From positions 930,001-994,000 of the forward strand of contig NZ_CP114280.1 in assembly GCF_029635795.1 (NCBI RefSeq): DNA of 64,000 nucleotides, written 5' to 3'. The stretch comes from Dickeya lacustris. Its GTDB lineage: Bacteria; Pseudomonadota; Gammaproteobacteria; Enterobacterales; Enterobacteriaceae. Below, piece after piece: positions 1 to 8,658 of the stretch (position 1 is its first letter; the number at the start of each line of letters is the position of its first letter). Position numbers and translations under genes: made by a program. The notes beneath the pieces are model-generated. The model was not told where the DNA came from, ran no database searches, and saw nothing but the letters and a program-made list of their open reading frames with translations.

Positions 1-482
1 ATCGCCGCTGGCGGCGCTGAAAGCGTGTAAGGCACACTGCCATACAGCCAGTTATTGCCGTTTTTCTCGACACCCGCGACAAATTGCATATAACCCAGCA
101 TCGCGTCAGACAGCACCACATCGCGAGAAAAGTCGCTCAGGCGCGGGTCTGTCAGCCACGTCACCCAGGCGGTGAATTGCGGTTGCACACCGGACAACGC
201 CACTTCTGCCAGTTGTTGCTGGAAGGCTTTGACCAATTGACTATCACGCCACAGCGGTTGGTGATGCTGATGCGAGTACAGCGCGTTCAGTTCATTAAGA
301 TAACGCAGAGAAATACCGGCGGGTAAACCAGCGGATAGCGAAGCGGGATGCGTTTGAGCCACGGGTAGCGCCGCCGATGATGTCGCAGACTGAACAGGCA
401 ATGCCGCACTCATGCCGCAAGCCCATACAGCACCGACCATACCCAGCAGCCGCGTTTGTTTTCTTTGTTTACCTGACAACAT
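1..482 (-). CDS. ldtD: L,D-transpeptidase LdtD (YcbB), N-terminal part, runs off the window
   Basis: The minus strand reads 160 codons from the ATG at 482 to the window edge. An AGGGG ribosome site lies 8 nt before that ATG; an ATG two bases further upstream is out of frame and stops quickly. A hydrophobic signal-like segment (residues 10-30) is followed by a stretch close to E. coli LdtD: KAFQQQLAEVA, then an LTDP motif, then RDVVLSDAM. LdtD makes 3-3 crosslinks in peptidoglycan in the periplasm. The catalytic YkuD domain with its cysteine lies outside the window, so integrity cannot be judged. In E. coli ldtD is not next to selO, so the local order is rearranged. Confidence 0.88.
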   Translation of the reverse strand, partial: MLSGKQRKQTRLLGMVGAVWACGMSAALPVQSATSSAALPVAQTHPASLSAGLPAGISLRYLNELNALYSHQHHQPLWRDSQLVKAFQQQLAEVALSGVQPQFTAWVTWLTDPRLSDFSRDVVLSDAMLGYMQFVAGVEKNGNNWLYGSVPYTLSAPPAA

Positions 483-855
483 CCATTTATCCCCTGTACT
501 TAACATGACGCGGCGGTATGACGCCGGCATCATCAACGGACTGAAAACTGAGACACACAACAGCACTCACAGACGTAATGTGAAAGCGGCCACCCACTCG
601 GACGGCCTATAAACATAAATGAACATAACATAATGACTCGTGGTTTATACCGGGCAGGCACACTCAAGCGGCCAATAATTATACGTTCTGTGCGATAATT
701 ATAACTATCATACAGTGAGTTATCTGATTATACCCGTCATACTTCTGCATTGGCCTTGATTCACGCATGGCAACAGCCACTATTGATAGCTGATAGCTGA
801 TAGCGCAGAACCGCGTATCGACACAACAGCGCCAACGCACGCTTGCCTGATGCGC
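483..855. other. Intergenic space between ldtD start and selO end
   Basis: No credible gene is seen in these 373 bases. The space must hold the ldtD promoter. A perfect-to-near-perfect 7-bp tandem repeat (GATAGCT, three copies) lies at 785-805. No strong U-tailed terminator for selO was recognised. Confidence 0.6.
785..805. repeat. 7-bp tandem repeat, 3 copies
   Basis: Units GATAGCT, GATAGCT, GATAGCG lie head to tail between selO and ldtD. Short, but similar in kind to the longer arrays further right. Confidence 0.7.
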
Positions 856-2307
856 TTAACTGGAGCAGGAGATCACCAGCTGTTTACCCCACTCCGGGGG
901 TAAGGCCGCCAGGTCAGCCATATCCGGTTGTTCGTCATAGGGTTGGCATAAGGCCTGATGAACCCTCGCCAATAACTGACTATCGCCTCTGGCAAGCTCA
1001 TCAATAACGCGCTGGGCCAAATAATTTCGCAGGACATAGCGGGGGCTCGCCTGCTTCATGCGCTGTCGGCGCTTATCCTCATCACATTCATCCTGTTGCA
1101 GTCGCTGACGATAAGCATGCAGCCAACGGTCAAGCGCGGGCCGGTCAACAAACAGGTCTTGCAGCGGCGAGGCGGCGCTATGTAGCTCGGTTTCAGCCAG
1201 CAGGCGAAAGGTCTGGGTATAATCGGCTCGCTCGCGCTGCATTAATGCCAGTAATTCTTGCAGAAGCGCATTATCCTGCGTCTGGGGTGTCGTAAAGCCC
1301 AGCCGGGCGCGCATCAGTTCGCCAAAACGCCGCATCAGCGCTGGCTCATAGCAGGCCAGCGCCTGTTCCAGTTGATTGGCCGACATCAGGGATGACAGCG
1401 CCTGAGCCAACCGATGCAGGTTCCACAGCCCCACAGCCGGTTGATGATTAAACGCATAGCGCCCCTGATAATCTGAATGGTTACAAATGTATTGCGGCTG
1501 ATAATCGTCCATAAAACCATAGGGGCCATAATCCAGCGTGATGCCCAAAATAGACAGGTTATCGGTATTCATGACACCGTGCGCAAACCCCACGGCCTGC
1601 CACTGCGCAATCAGGCATGCGGTGCGCTCAACAACATCGCAAAACCATAAAAAGTAACGCTCCGGTTCCTGCTGCCAGTGCGGCCAATGCTGTGCAATCA
1701 CATACTCAGCCAGTTGGCGCACCTTCTCCGGCTCCCGGCGATAATAAAAATGCTCGAAGTGACCAAAACGCACATGGCTTTGCGCTATGCGCATTAACAT
1801 TGCGCCGGTCTCTTCCTGCTCGCGTTGCACCATATGTTCACTGCCAACGAGGGTTAATGCGCGCGTGCTGGGAATACCAAGGTGATGTAACGCCTCTGAA
1901 GCCAAAAATTCACGCACCACCGAACGCAGTACCGCCCGGCCATCCCCCATGCGGGAATAAGGCGTGCGACCAGCCCCCTTGAGATGCCAGTCCAGCGTCT
2001 GCCCATCCGCCATCTGTTGCTGGCCGAGCAAAATACCGCGCCCGTCGCCCAACTGCCCAGCCCAGACGCCGAACTGATGCCCCCCGTAAACCTGAGCCAA
2101 CGGCGCCATTTGCGGCAATATCCGCTCACCGGTCCAAATCTGCTGGTTATCCCCTTGAAAGTCATCATCGGATAACCCCAATGTCTGGGCCAGGGGCGCA
2201 TTGTGGTAAAGCAAATGGGCACCCTGCAACGGTTGCGGCGTCAGTTCGGTATAAAACCCGGGCAACTGTTGGTGATAGTGGTTATGAAACAACAGATGAT
2301 GTGGCAT
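856..2307 (-). CDS. selO: Protein adenylyltransferase SelO (YdiU)
   Basis: At 483 residues it matches E. coli YdiU/SelO (478) along its length. SelO is a kinase-fold enzyme that transfers AMP from ATP to protein Ser/Thr/Tyr and takes part in redox-stress responses. Visible signatures are the glycine-rich [14 protein letters not shown] segment at residues 77-90, the [14 protein letters not shown] stretch near 111-124, and the active-site run MNTDN...DYGPYGF at about 246-264. The protein ends in SCSS, with Cys481 at the position where eukaryotic SelO carries selenocysteine. The ATG at 2307 has an AAGGGGAA ribosome site. Its 5' leader contains a 12-bp tandem array. Gene order selO-rflP-nlpC-btuDEC is as in E. 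coli. Confidence 0.95.
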   Translation of the reverse strand: MPHHLLFHNHYHQQLPGFYTELTPQPLQGAHLLYHNAPLAQTLGLSDDDFQGDNQQIWTGERILPQMAPLAQVYGGHQFGVWAGQLGDGRGILLGQQQMADGQTLDWHLKGAGRTPYSRMGDGRAVLRSVVREFLASEALHHLGIPSTRALTLVGSEHMVQREQEETGAMLMRIAQSHVRFGHFEHFYYRREPEKVRQLAEYVIAQHWPHWQQEPERYFLWFCDVVERTACLIAQWQAVGFAHGVMNTDNLSILGITLDYGPYGFMDDYQPQYICNHSDYQGRYAFNHQPAVGLWNLHRLAQALSSLMSANQLEQALACYEPALMRRFGELMRARLGFTTPQTQDNALLQELLALMQRERADYTQTFRLLAETELHSAASPLQDLFVDRPALDRWLHAYRQRLQQDECDEDKRRQRMKQASPRYVLRNYLAQRVIDELARGDSQLLARVHQALCQPYDEQPDMADLAALPPEWGKQLVISCSS

Positions 2308-2382
2308 ACATTCCCCTTTTTCTCTCAGTGTAGAACCGCATTGTGGTAATTAACACCGAGTAACCACAGGGTTATTACGTCA

Positions 2383-2424
2383 CTCTTATTACTACTCTTA
2401 TTGCTACTCTTATTGCTACTCTTC
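2383..2424. repeat. 12-bp tandem array upstream of selO (about 3.5 copies)
   Basis: Units CTCTTATTACTA, CTCTTATTGCTA, CTCTTATTGCTA and a degraded fourth beginning CTCTTCTC lie head to tail, 76 bp upstream of the selO start codon, in the likely promoter or leader. On the selO sense strand the unit reads TAGCAATAAGAG. Confidence 0.85.
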
Positions 2425-2508
2425 TCTCTTTTATTCTCTCTCTCGTTTCAACGTACGCCTTTTCTTCATCCAGACAATGACAGAGAGCATCGCTGACAAC
2501 TGGCGCTT

Positions 2509-3255
2509 TTATTCGCCATAACAGCGTAGTGGCATTAATGCATTATCCAACACATCAGGTAATAGTGGCGGCCATAAATTCCCTTGCACTGCGTCAATAT
2601 CCAGATGTCGTAGTTGCTCAAAACGCCTAATATCATCAACCCCTTTAGCAACAATACATAATCCAGGGCAATGTTTTTTTATCACCTGCAACAGCGGCGT
2701 CATAATAGAGCGCGACACAGGGCGCACCACCAGTTTATCGATAAATAATGCATCCATTTTTACACAGGAAAATACACCATCATAAAAAGGCTTCATATTG
2801 GTATAACCGATACCAAAATCATCCAGCCATAAATGAAAAGACTGACTTAACTTTTCAAGCTGTGTATTATCACGACCGGAAGAAATATTAGGAAAATGCT
2901 CATTAATTGCAATCTGCAAGAAGGGCAGCGCACGGAATGCGCTTTCCAGCCAGGCATTCTCTATTAACAGCGCCGCCAGGCTAACATCAAGCTTTAATAA
3001 CGCGATGACGTGGTGATGACAAAACCAAGATGCGTTATCTTGCAGGATACTGAGCTGTTCATTTAGCAGCGCCAGTTTTTGCTGGCGGCTCCACTTACCC
3101 ATCATCAACGCCTGATGCATCGGGAGCACCCCTTGCACGCTATGGACGTATCCCTGCATTTCCATAGCCAGCAGGCGTGAATCCAGATGATAGACGGGAG
3201 AGAAGAAATATTCGCTATCATCATTAACGTCAAGCTGAATGCGCATAATATTCAT
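2509..3255 (-). CDS. rflP: Degenerate EAL-domain regulator, RflP/YdiV-like (anti-FlhDC factor)
   Basis: 248 residues, single EAL-like domain. It resembles E. coli/Salmonella YdiV (237 residues) most clearly in FLQIAINEHFPNISSGRDN (112-130) and QGNLWPP near the C-terminus, and sits at the same place between selO and nlpC. Catalytic EAL enzymes need several metal-binding residues. Here the signature reads MEM near residue 32, LDDFG is kept at 144-148 and Lys166 is kept, but the usual EGVE motif reads KGVD. It is therefore probably not an active c-di-GMP phosphodiesterase. In enterics YdiV binds FlhD and blocks flagellar gene activation; that role here is inference. A second in-frame ATG at 3246 is a possible start. 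Confidence 0.82.
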   Translation of the reverse strand: MNIMRIQLDVNDDSEYFFSPVYHLDSRLLAMEMQGYVHSVQGVLPMHQALMMGKWSRQQKLALLNEQLSILQDNASWFCHHHVIALLKLDVSLAALLIENAWLESAFRALPFLQIAINEHFPNISSGRDNTQLEKLSQSFHLWLDDFGIGYTNMKPFYDGVFSCVKMDALFIDKLVVRPVSRSIMTPLLQVIKKHCPGLCIVAKGVDDIRRFEQLRHLDIDAVQGNLWPPLLPDVLDNALMPLRCYGE

Positions 3256-3912
3256 AACCGGAGTTGAAAGGTAAATATAACCGGGCCGATTCCTGCCTTA
3301 ACGAAGATAAGAACACCTGTTATTCCCTATTAAGAGAGCATCTCATCGCTGTTATTCGCCGCAACCAGCCCCTTTCCTATGCAACAGCCTGCATTATTTC
3401 CATCAAGAATTCATCAAGTCATTAATGAAGTGATAAACATCATTTTTTACTTGATACATTAATTATGTTAATTACATTAACTGACTGCATAGGATTTCGC
3501 TTATTACCAGCCCTATATTGCATCAGCACTGGCATATACCATCAACCTGTGAAAATAACGAAGCCCATCGTCAGTAGTTATCGAAAAAACAAACACCGCA
3601 TCGTTATTATCATGTTGATGATATGGCTAACTTAGCATTTGATTGATTGAGAAAACACTCTTCTTGTTCTTTTTCAGATAATACCCTGCACGCCTATCCA
3701 CCGCCCATGCGACAAGTAATATGGATGCCATCGCCAGTTAATTGATATATCAATAGCGCCGGATAACGCTGATATCCCCTCAGCAACAGCCGGGAGACGG
3801 GCAGGCCACTGCGGGTGCCGGTTGGCCTGCGTCAAGATGCCATCGCTCGGTAATGGCCGCAAATACGCGATAGTGCCTCTGCGACTGCGGGCGGTTTATC
3901 GCCATCAGCCCT
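3256..3912. other. AT-rich intergenic space between rflP and nlpC
   Basis: 657 bases without a credible gene. A small open frame at 3674-3862 has no ribosome site or recognisable homology. The part near 3400-3500 is AT-rich with small inverted repeats such as GTTAAT-TAC-ATTAAC, and probably holds the rflP promoter. No known RNA gene was recognised. Confidence 0.5.
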
Positions 3913-4377
3913 TCAAAGACGTCGTGCCTGCCAATAGGCCCGTTTCCAGTAAACGTTATTGAGTGATGAACGCATTACCCCCCGGCTGGTGGAGGCATGA
4001 ATAAATTGGTCACGGCTATCGTAAATGCCCACATGCAATCCGTTTTCACCACTCCCGGTGCGGAAAAATACCAGGTCGCCTGGCAGTAGCTCGTTACGGC
4101 TAACCGGTGATCCTACCTCAGCCTGCTCTTCTGTTGAGCGCGGTAAATTCAAACCAAAACGATCGCGAAAGGTGAGGTAAACAAAGCCAGAGCAATCAAT
4201 ACCATACCGGTCAAGACCGCCATAGCGATAAGGCGTACCCTGCCACTGAGACAACTGCGCGTTCAGTTGCGCCCGCACTTCGCCAGCCTCCCCTAAGCGG
4301 GTATTGGGTGGAACGTGGCTGCTACAGCCAGCCAGACATAACGCCATCAATATGAGCCAGAACCGCCAAAATCTCAT
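3913..4377 (-). CDS. nlpC: NlpC/P60 family lipoprotein NlpC
   Basis: The start at 4377 gives 154 residues, exactly the E. coli NlpC length, and places a lipoprotein signal first (LILMALCLAGC, acylated Cys18). The NlpC/P60 cysteine-peptidase triad is visible: Cys62 in GIDCSGF, His115 in GLHVGIYD and His127 in FIHAST. The family cleaves peptidoglycan stem peptides; the physiological substrate of NlpC is not settled. A longer frame runs to an ATG at 4431 but would bury the signal peptide. Downstream of btuD in the btuCED-nlpC order, separated by 239 bp that hold a tandem array. Confidence 0.92.
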   Translation of the reverse strand: MRFWRFWLILMALCLAGCSSHVPPNTRLGEAGEVRAQLNAQLSQWQGTPYRYGGLDRYGIDCSGFVYLTFRDRFGLNLPRSTEEQAEVGSPVSRNELLPGDLVFFRTGSGENGLHVGIYDSRDQFIHASTSRGVMRSSLNNVYWKRAYWQARRL

Positions 4378-4428
4378 GCCACTACGCTCGCTATCACATG
4401 CCATAAAAAACTCATTTCGCCATACTAT

Positions 4429-4450
4429 CATGGTGTTGCCATGGTGTTGC
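4429..4450. repeat. 11-bp direct duplication upstream of nlpC
   Basis: CATGGTGTTGC occurs twice head to tail, immediately upstream of the nlpC coding start region. Confidence 0.75.
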
Positions 4451-4507
4451 TACTCATAATCGCCAGCGCATCGCCGATTTATTCTGGTTACGGTGAGCGC
4501 TCGTCGC

Positions 4508-4577
4508 TCATCATATAACATTCATGATATAGCACTCATGGTATGGCCTTGATGATATGACATTGATGAATTGACGC
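4508..4577. repeat. 14-bp tandem array between btuD and nlpC (5 degenerate copies)
   Basis: Five consecutive 14-base units: TCATCATATAACAT, TCATGATATAGCAC, TCATGGTATGGCCT, TGATGATATGACAT, TGATGAATTGACGC. Spacing is exactly 14 throughout while the sequence drifts. It fills much of the gap between the btuD stop and nlpC. Confidence 0.8.
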
Positions 4578-4616
4578 CGACCGGAGATTACGCAGGTTCA
4601 CGGCCATGGTGACGCT

Positions 4617-5441
4617 TTAGCTCTCATCGTCTGCCGGTATTTCCTGGCGTGCCAGCATCCAATAACGATCGCCCAGCGTATAGCGAGAAAAGGCGACGCC
4701 AAACAGCTGTGATAACCGCTCTGGCTGCATCACCTGCACCGTCGGCCCGTGTGCAATCAATTGGCCATGTTCCATCAGCCATACACGGTCTGCATGGTGT
4801 AGGGTGTGATTCAAATCGTGGCCGGAAACCACCGCCGCAATACCATACCGACACACCTCAGCCAGTAGGCTATCAAGGGCGACGCGCTGACCAATATCCA
4901 GGCTGGCCGCAGGCTCATCAAGCAGGAGCAGGCGTGCCGCAGGGTTTAAAGTCGGCCAAATCTGCAAAAACACCGCCGCCAATCTGACCCGCTGCCACTC
5001 GCCGCCGGAGAGTTGATTCAACGGGCGAGCCAGTTTTTCGCGCAATAACAGGCGCTCGGCCAGCTCATGCACCACCCCATCCACTTGCTTGCTATCTGCA
5101 TGCGGCGGCTGATGCAATTGCAGGTACTGGAATACCGGCATCAACACCTGTACCGCATGCTGTTGCGGCAAGTAGGCCCGCACGCGCGCCATATCGCGAG
5201 CAGACCAGCCCGCCATCGGCTGCCCCAACAAAGAGAGCGTCCCCTGCCCCGACAACACACCGGCCATGTATGCCAGTAGCGTGCTTTTCCCTGCGCCATT
5301 AGGCCCGATGAGATGTATCAGCTCACCGGCCATACCGCTCACGCAGACATCATGCAAACGCTGGCGCACACTGGCATGCTGCACGGTAATCACCGGCGAC
5401 ACGTCGCCGTCAATGCCAGCGGCAGGTGAGGGCTGCGTCAT
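4617..5441 (-). CDS. btuD: Vitamin B12 ABC importer, ATPase subunit BtuD
   Basis: 274 residues. The Walker A motif GPNGAGKST, the ABC signature LSGGEWQRVRLAA and the Walker B LLLLDEPAASLD identify an ABC ATPase, and the neighbours btuC and btuE plus the E. coli-like NQLSGGEWQRVRLAAV stretch assign it to cobalamin import at the inner membrane. The ATG at 5441 follows the btuE stop by one base, so translation is probably coupled. It is about 25 residues longer at the N-terminus than E. coli BtuD (249). The gene for periplasmic binding protein BtuF is not in the window. Confidence 0.92.
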   Translation of the reverse strand: MTQPSPAAGIDGDVSPVITVQHASVRQRLHDVCVSGMAGELIHLIGPNGAGKSTLLAYMAGVLSGQGTLSLLGQPMAGWSARDMARVRAYLPQQHAVQVLMPVFQYLQLHQPPHADSKQVDGVVHELAERLLLREKLARPLNQLSGGEWQRVRLAAVFLQIWPTLNPAARLLLLDEPAASLDIGQRVALDSLLAEVCRYGIAAVVSGHDLNHTLHHADRVWLMEHGQLIAHGPTVQVMQPERLSQLFGVAFSRYTLGDRYWMLARQEIPADDES

Positions 5442-5442
5442 C

Positions 5443-5994
5443 TTACGATGCCAATGCCTGCTTGATGGCAGCAAGTAGCTGCGCATCGTCCGGCGTCATG
5501 TCCGGTGAAAAGCGCGCCACGACGTCCCCCTGACGATTAATCAGGAATTTTTCAAAATTCCATAATATATCGCCGGGGTGTTGCGGTGCCTGCCCACGGC
5601 TAACGCGACGCGCATAAAATTCACTGCCCTGTGGATACTGAGCCTGCGGTTGTGCATGAATTAACGCCTGATAGAGCGGATGACGCCCCGCGCCGTTAAC
5701 CTCGAGCTTACTAAACAGAGGAAACTGCACACCGAAGGTGGTACGGCAAAAAGCCTGAATGTCTTCATGGCTGCCGGGCTCCTGGCCTGCAAATTGATTA
5801 CACGGAAAACCGAGCACCGCAAATCCCTCATCGCGATAGGTTTTATACAGGCTTTCCAACCCTTCATACTGATTGGTCAAACCGCATTGCGAAGCTACAT
5901 TCACCACCAGCAGTACCTGCTCACGCCAGTTCGCTAATGATGTGGCGTGCCCGTCGATGGTTTGCAGGGGAATGTCATATAATGCGTTACTCAT
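5443..5994 (-). CDS. btuE: Thiol/glutathione peroxidase BtuE
   Basis: With the start at 5994 (AAGGAAG ribosome site) it is 183 residues, the same as E. coli BtuE. It is a glutathione-peroxidase-fold enzyme that reduces hydrogen and organic peroxides with thioredoxin or glutathione. The peroxidatic motif NVASQCGLT (cysteine near residue 36), GFPCNQF and the Trp motif WNFEKFL are present. Despite its name and its place between btuC and btuD it is not needed for B12 uptake in E. coli. A frame extending seven codons upstream is less likely to be used. Confidence 0.94.
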   Translation of the reverse strand: MSNALYDIPLQTIDGHATSLANWREQVLLVVNVASQCGLTNQYEGLESLYKTYRDEGFAVLGFPCNQFAGQEPGSHEDIQAFCRTTFGVQFPLFSKLEVNGAGRHPLYQALIHAQPQAQYPQGSEFYARRVSRGQAPQHPGDILWNFEKFLINRQGDVVARFSPDMTPDDAQLLAAIKQALAS

Positions 5995-6062
5995 ATTTTC
6001 TTCCTTAATTATCAATCGATTGGCAGTTTAACCCGCCTTATCCGATGCTCATTGAGCACCTC

Positions 6063-7064
6063 TTATGCCTGATGGCGCAGCAATAGCCAAATGAACCAGG
6101 GCGCGCCGAGCGTTGCCGTCACCACCCCTACCGGCAGCTCGGCGACCGGCAACAGCGTGCGCGCCAACGTATCTGCCAGCAGCAGCACCAGTGCGCCGCT
6201 GACGCCGCATCCGGTTAAGAGATAGCGCTGATCGGTCAGGCCACACAAGCGCAAAATATGCGGAATAACCAAACCGAGAAAGCCAATAACGCCAGCCAAC
6301 GCCACGCTGATGCCCATCACCGTCCCCATCATCACGAGCAGCAGGTTGCGCCAGTAAAATACTGCGACCCCCAGTTGACGCGCGGCCATCTCACCGAGCG
6401 CCAGTTGATTGAGCACCCCACCCACGCTCGCTAATCCTATCAGCAGCGGCAGCAGTAACAGCATCAGGCCGCCATAGCGCCAGTCAACGCCGCTAAAGCC
6501 CCCCATCATCCAGTACATCAGTTGGCGCAAATCCAGACTGGTGCTGAAATACACCGCCCAGGTCATCAGAGCGCTACAAATAATGCCAAGCCCGACGCCA
6601 ATCAACAGCAACCGGGCATTGGATACGCCAGCGCGGGAGAAATGCAGCAGAAGTAGCGTCATCAGTAAAGCACCGGCTATCGCACACAAGCTCAGGCACC
6701 ATATCGGCAGCGCGCCTTGTCCAATCAACACGGCCAACACCAGTGCCACTCCGGCACCGCTCGATACCCCCAACAAACCGGGCTCGGATAAGGGGTTGTC
6801 GAATACAGCCTGCATCACCGCCCCGCCCATGGCCAGGCTGGCCCCCACCAACATGACGGCCAGCGTGCGTGGCAACCTCAGTTGCCAGATGAATACCGAT
6901 GATCCCGAGTCCAGCCAGTACAGCGGCCAAATCCAGTGTTCTCCTGCGCACAGGCTGACCACGATGCCAACGACAAGAATCAGCCATAAAGCCAACAGCC
7001 GCAGGCGATTGCGCCTGAGTTGTTGCTGTTTGAGCCGGGAGTAGTTCACCTGAATGGGCGGCAT
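6063..7064 (-). CDS. btuC: Vitamin B12 ABC importer, permease BtuC
   Basis: About 333 residues with some ten hydrophobic segments, typical of the FecCD/BtuC permease family. Segments nearly identical to E. coli BtuC include [21 protein letters not shown] and [19 protein letters not shown], and the C-terminal [21 protein letters not shown]. It forms the membrane channel for cobalamin together with BtuD. The start at 7064 is chosen over 7115 because E. coli BtuC is 326 residues; neither has a strong ribosome site. In E. coli ihfA lies upstream; here the synteny breaks and an unknown small gene follows. Confidence 0.92.
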   Translation of the reverse strand: MPPIQVNYSRLKQQQLRRNRLRLLALWLILVVGIVVSLCAGEHWIWPLYWLDSGSSVFIWQLRLPRTLAVMLVGASLAMGGAVMQAVFDNPLSEPGLLGVSSGAGVALVLAVLIGQGALPIWCLSLCAIAGALLMTLLLLHFSRAGVSNARLLLIGVGLGIICSALMTWAVYFSTSLDLRQLMYWMMGGFSGVDWRYGGLMLLLLPLLIGLASVGGVLNQLALGEMAARQLGVAVFYWRNLLLVMMGTVMGISVALAGVIGFLGLVIPHILRLCGLTDQRYLLTGCGVSGALVLLLADTLARTLLPVAELPVGVVTATLGAPWFIWLLLRHQA

Positions 7065-7326
7065 AGCGGGCCTGAAATCAAAAAACGGAACGATGGCAAC
7101 ATCATGCGCATCCACACAATGATATCAAGTAGATAACGCGATTTTTCGCGTCAGTTGGAATGCGCCTCGCAACCACGCCTGGCGCTGGCATGCATTTGCT
7201 GCTCTTTACCCTTTTTACGGGCATATCTGCGGCTGTCATGAGGCTAGCTAAAAGGGTTATTTTTTAATCTCACCAGATTCAACTATGCTGGTTATAACAG
7301 CGCGTTATTTTATGCAGGAGGGTTTT

Positions 7327-7542
7327 ATGCTGACAGCCTTTTGGCGCACGTTGCGTCACTGGACATTACGCCCGCGCAAGCCGGTGCATACCCGCTATGC
7401 AACCGGGTGCAGCGAGTGTGAATACAGCTTTTATAATCATCAGGCTACCTTGCCGTTCGATCAGATTGATGAGTGCCTGCGCGCTCGCCGTGATGCGCTA
7501 ACGCAGCACCACGGCACGCTGGCAGAGCGCTATCACGGATAA
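7327..7542 (+). CDS. Small protein of unknown function, 71 residues
   Basis: I do not recognise this gene. The ATG at 7327 is preceded by a strong AGGAGGG ribosome site five bases away, and a TATAAC box lies about 35 bp upstream at 7292, so expression is plausible. The product is basic at the N-terminus (TLRHWTLRPRKP) and has a Cys-x-x-Cys pair, CSEC, near residue 28; it contains no membrane segment. CxxC with nearby His residues could bind a metal, which is inference. It stands alone on the plus strand between btuC and cobB, where gene order departs from E. coli. A frame opening at 7285 would bypass the good ribosome site. Confidence 0.6.
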   Translation: MLTAFWRTLRHWTLRPRKPVHTRYATGCSECEYSFYNHQATLPFDQIDECLRARRDALTQHHGTLAERYHG

Positions 7543-7621
7543 CATCGCCCATCGAAAGCCGGTGTGATGCAGCGCACGCCCGCTGGCAATCCGTACCGAT
7601 AATTCCCTCGGGCGCCCCTTG

Positions 7622-8452
7622 TTACTCTAAGACCGGTACATGAACGGCAAGCCACTTTTCGACAAAGCGCGGTACAACGTCCGTCGCCGGGCCGTAAATT
7701 CGCTCATTAAACTGGCTTTGCACCTGACTGGGCTCCAGATTCAGCTCTACCGTATGTGCGCCGTGCGCCTGCGCTTCATGGACGAATCCCGCCGCCGGAT
7801 AAACATGTCCTGAGGTGCCGATAGCAATAAACACATCTGCCTGCGACAACGCATGATAAATGCTATCCATGCCGAGCGGCATCTCGCCAAACCACACCAC
7901 ATGCGGGCGCAACGGGGCTGGAAACTGGCAGCAGTGGCAGCGTTCATCAACGGCGACATCTTCCGCCCAGTCAAACACCTGGCCGCTTTGACTACAGCGA
8001 ACCTTCAGCAATTCCCCGTGCATATGCACGATACGCTGGCTGCCAGCCCGCTCGTGCAGGTTATCGATGTTCTGTGTCACCAGCAGAAAATGATCGCCAA
8101 GCGCCGCCTCCAGGCGAGCCAGCGCCAGATGCGCCGCATTGGGTGCGATGTCTGGTTGCTGCAACTGACGCCGCCGCTGGTTATAAAAGCGCTGCACCGT
8201 AGCCGGGTCGCGGTGAAACCCTTCAGGTGTTGCCACATCTTCAACCCGATGCTCTTCCCAAAGCCCATCTGCCGCACGAAACGTGCGAATACCGGATTCG
8301 GCAGAAATCCCTGCTCCGGTCAGTACAACAACACGTGGCTTATTCACGTTTTTGACCACCAGATAATCAAGATGAAAAATACGGGCACGCAGGCGCTGAT
8401 GCCGCAGACGTTTTCGCTGTCGAAAACGATGTAACCGCAAAAGCGAATGCAT
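7622..8452 (-). CDS. cobB: NAD-dependent protein deacylase CobB (sirtuin)
   Basis: 276 residues, equal to the long isoform of E. coli CobB (279) including the arginine-rich N-terminal extension. NAD-binding [14 protein letters not shown] (46-59), TQNIDNLH, the catalytic His145 in HMHGELL and the Zn-binding cysteines in KVRCSQS...CHCCQF are all present. Tyr90 and Arg93 match the residues that give CobB desuccinylase as well as deacetylase activity. It deacylates lysines on metabolic enzymes such as acetyl-CoA synthetase. The start has an AAGGAG site five bases upstream. Just before it lies a 14-bp tandem array. Neighbour of nagK as in E. coli. Confidence 0.96.
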   Translation of the reverse strand: MHSLLRLHRFRQRKRLRHQRLRARIFHLDYLVVKNVNKPRVVVLTGAGISAESGIRTFRAADGLWEEHRVEDVATPEGFHRDPATVQRFYNQRRRQLQQPDIAPNAAHLALARLEAALGDHFLLVTQNIDNLHERAGSQRIVHMHGELLKVRCSQSGQVFDWAEDVAVDERCHCCQFPAPLRPHVVWFGEMPLGMDSIYHALSQADVFIAIGTSGHVYPAAGFVHEAQAHGAHTVELNLEPSQVQSQFNERIYGPATDVVPRFVEKWLAVHVPVLE

Positions 8453-8466
8453 GTCTGCTCCTTTTA

Positions 8467-8508
8467 TTCACAAACATCGGTTCACAAACATCGGTTCACA
8501 AACACCTG
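8467..8508. repeat. 14-bp tandem array upstream of cobB (3 copies)
   Basis: Units TTCACAAACATCGG, TTCACAAACATCGG and TTCACAAACACCTG lie head to tail, beginning 15 bp upstream of the cobB start codon; the first two are identical. The array falls in the leader or core promoter of cobB. Confidence 0.9.
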
Positions 8509-8658
8509 TCTTCACCCACACCGCCTCGCTATTGGTTTCAGCAAGGTTAACGAGAATGTATTTTGATAATAGCGCGTTGCAGAGGGCGGTTCAGCATAGC
8601 CCTATCAGAAGTATGACTACACCCGAGAAAAATGCGCTGATGCTGTGGCTCACGCCCG

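Noticed and set aside
3674..3862. 62-codon open frame between rflP and nlpC
   Set aside because: No ribosome site, composition or homology to support it.
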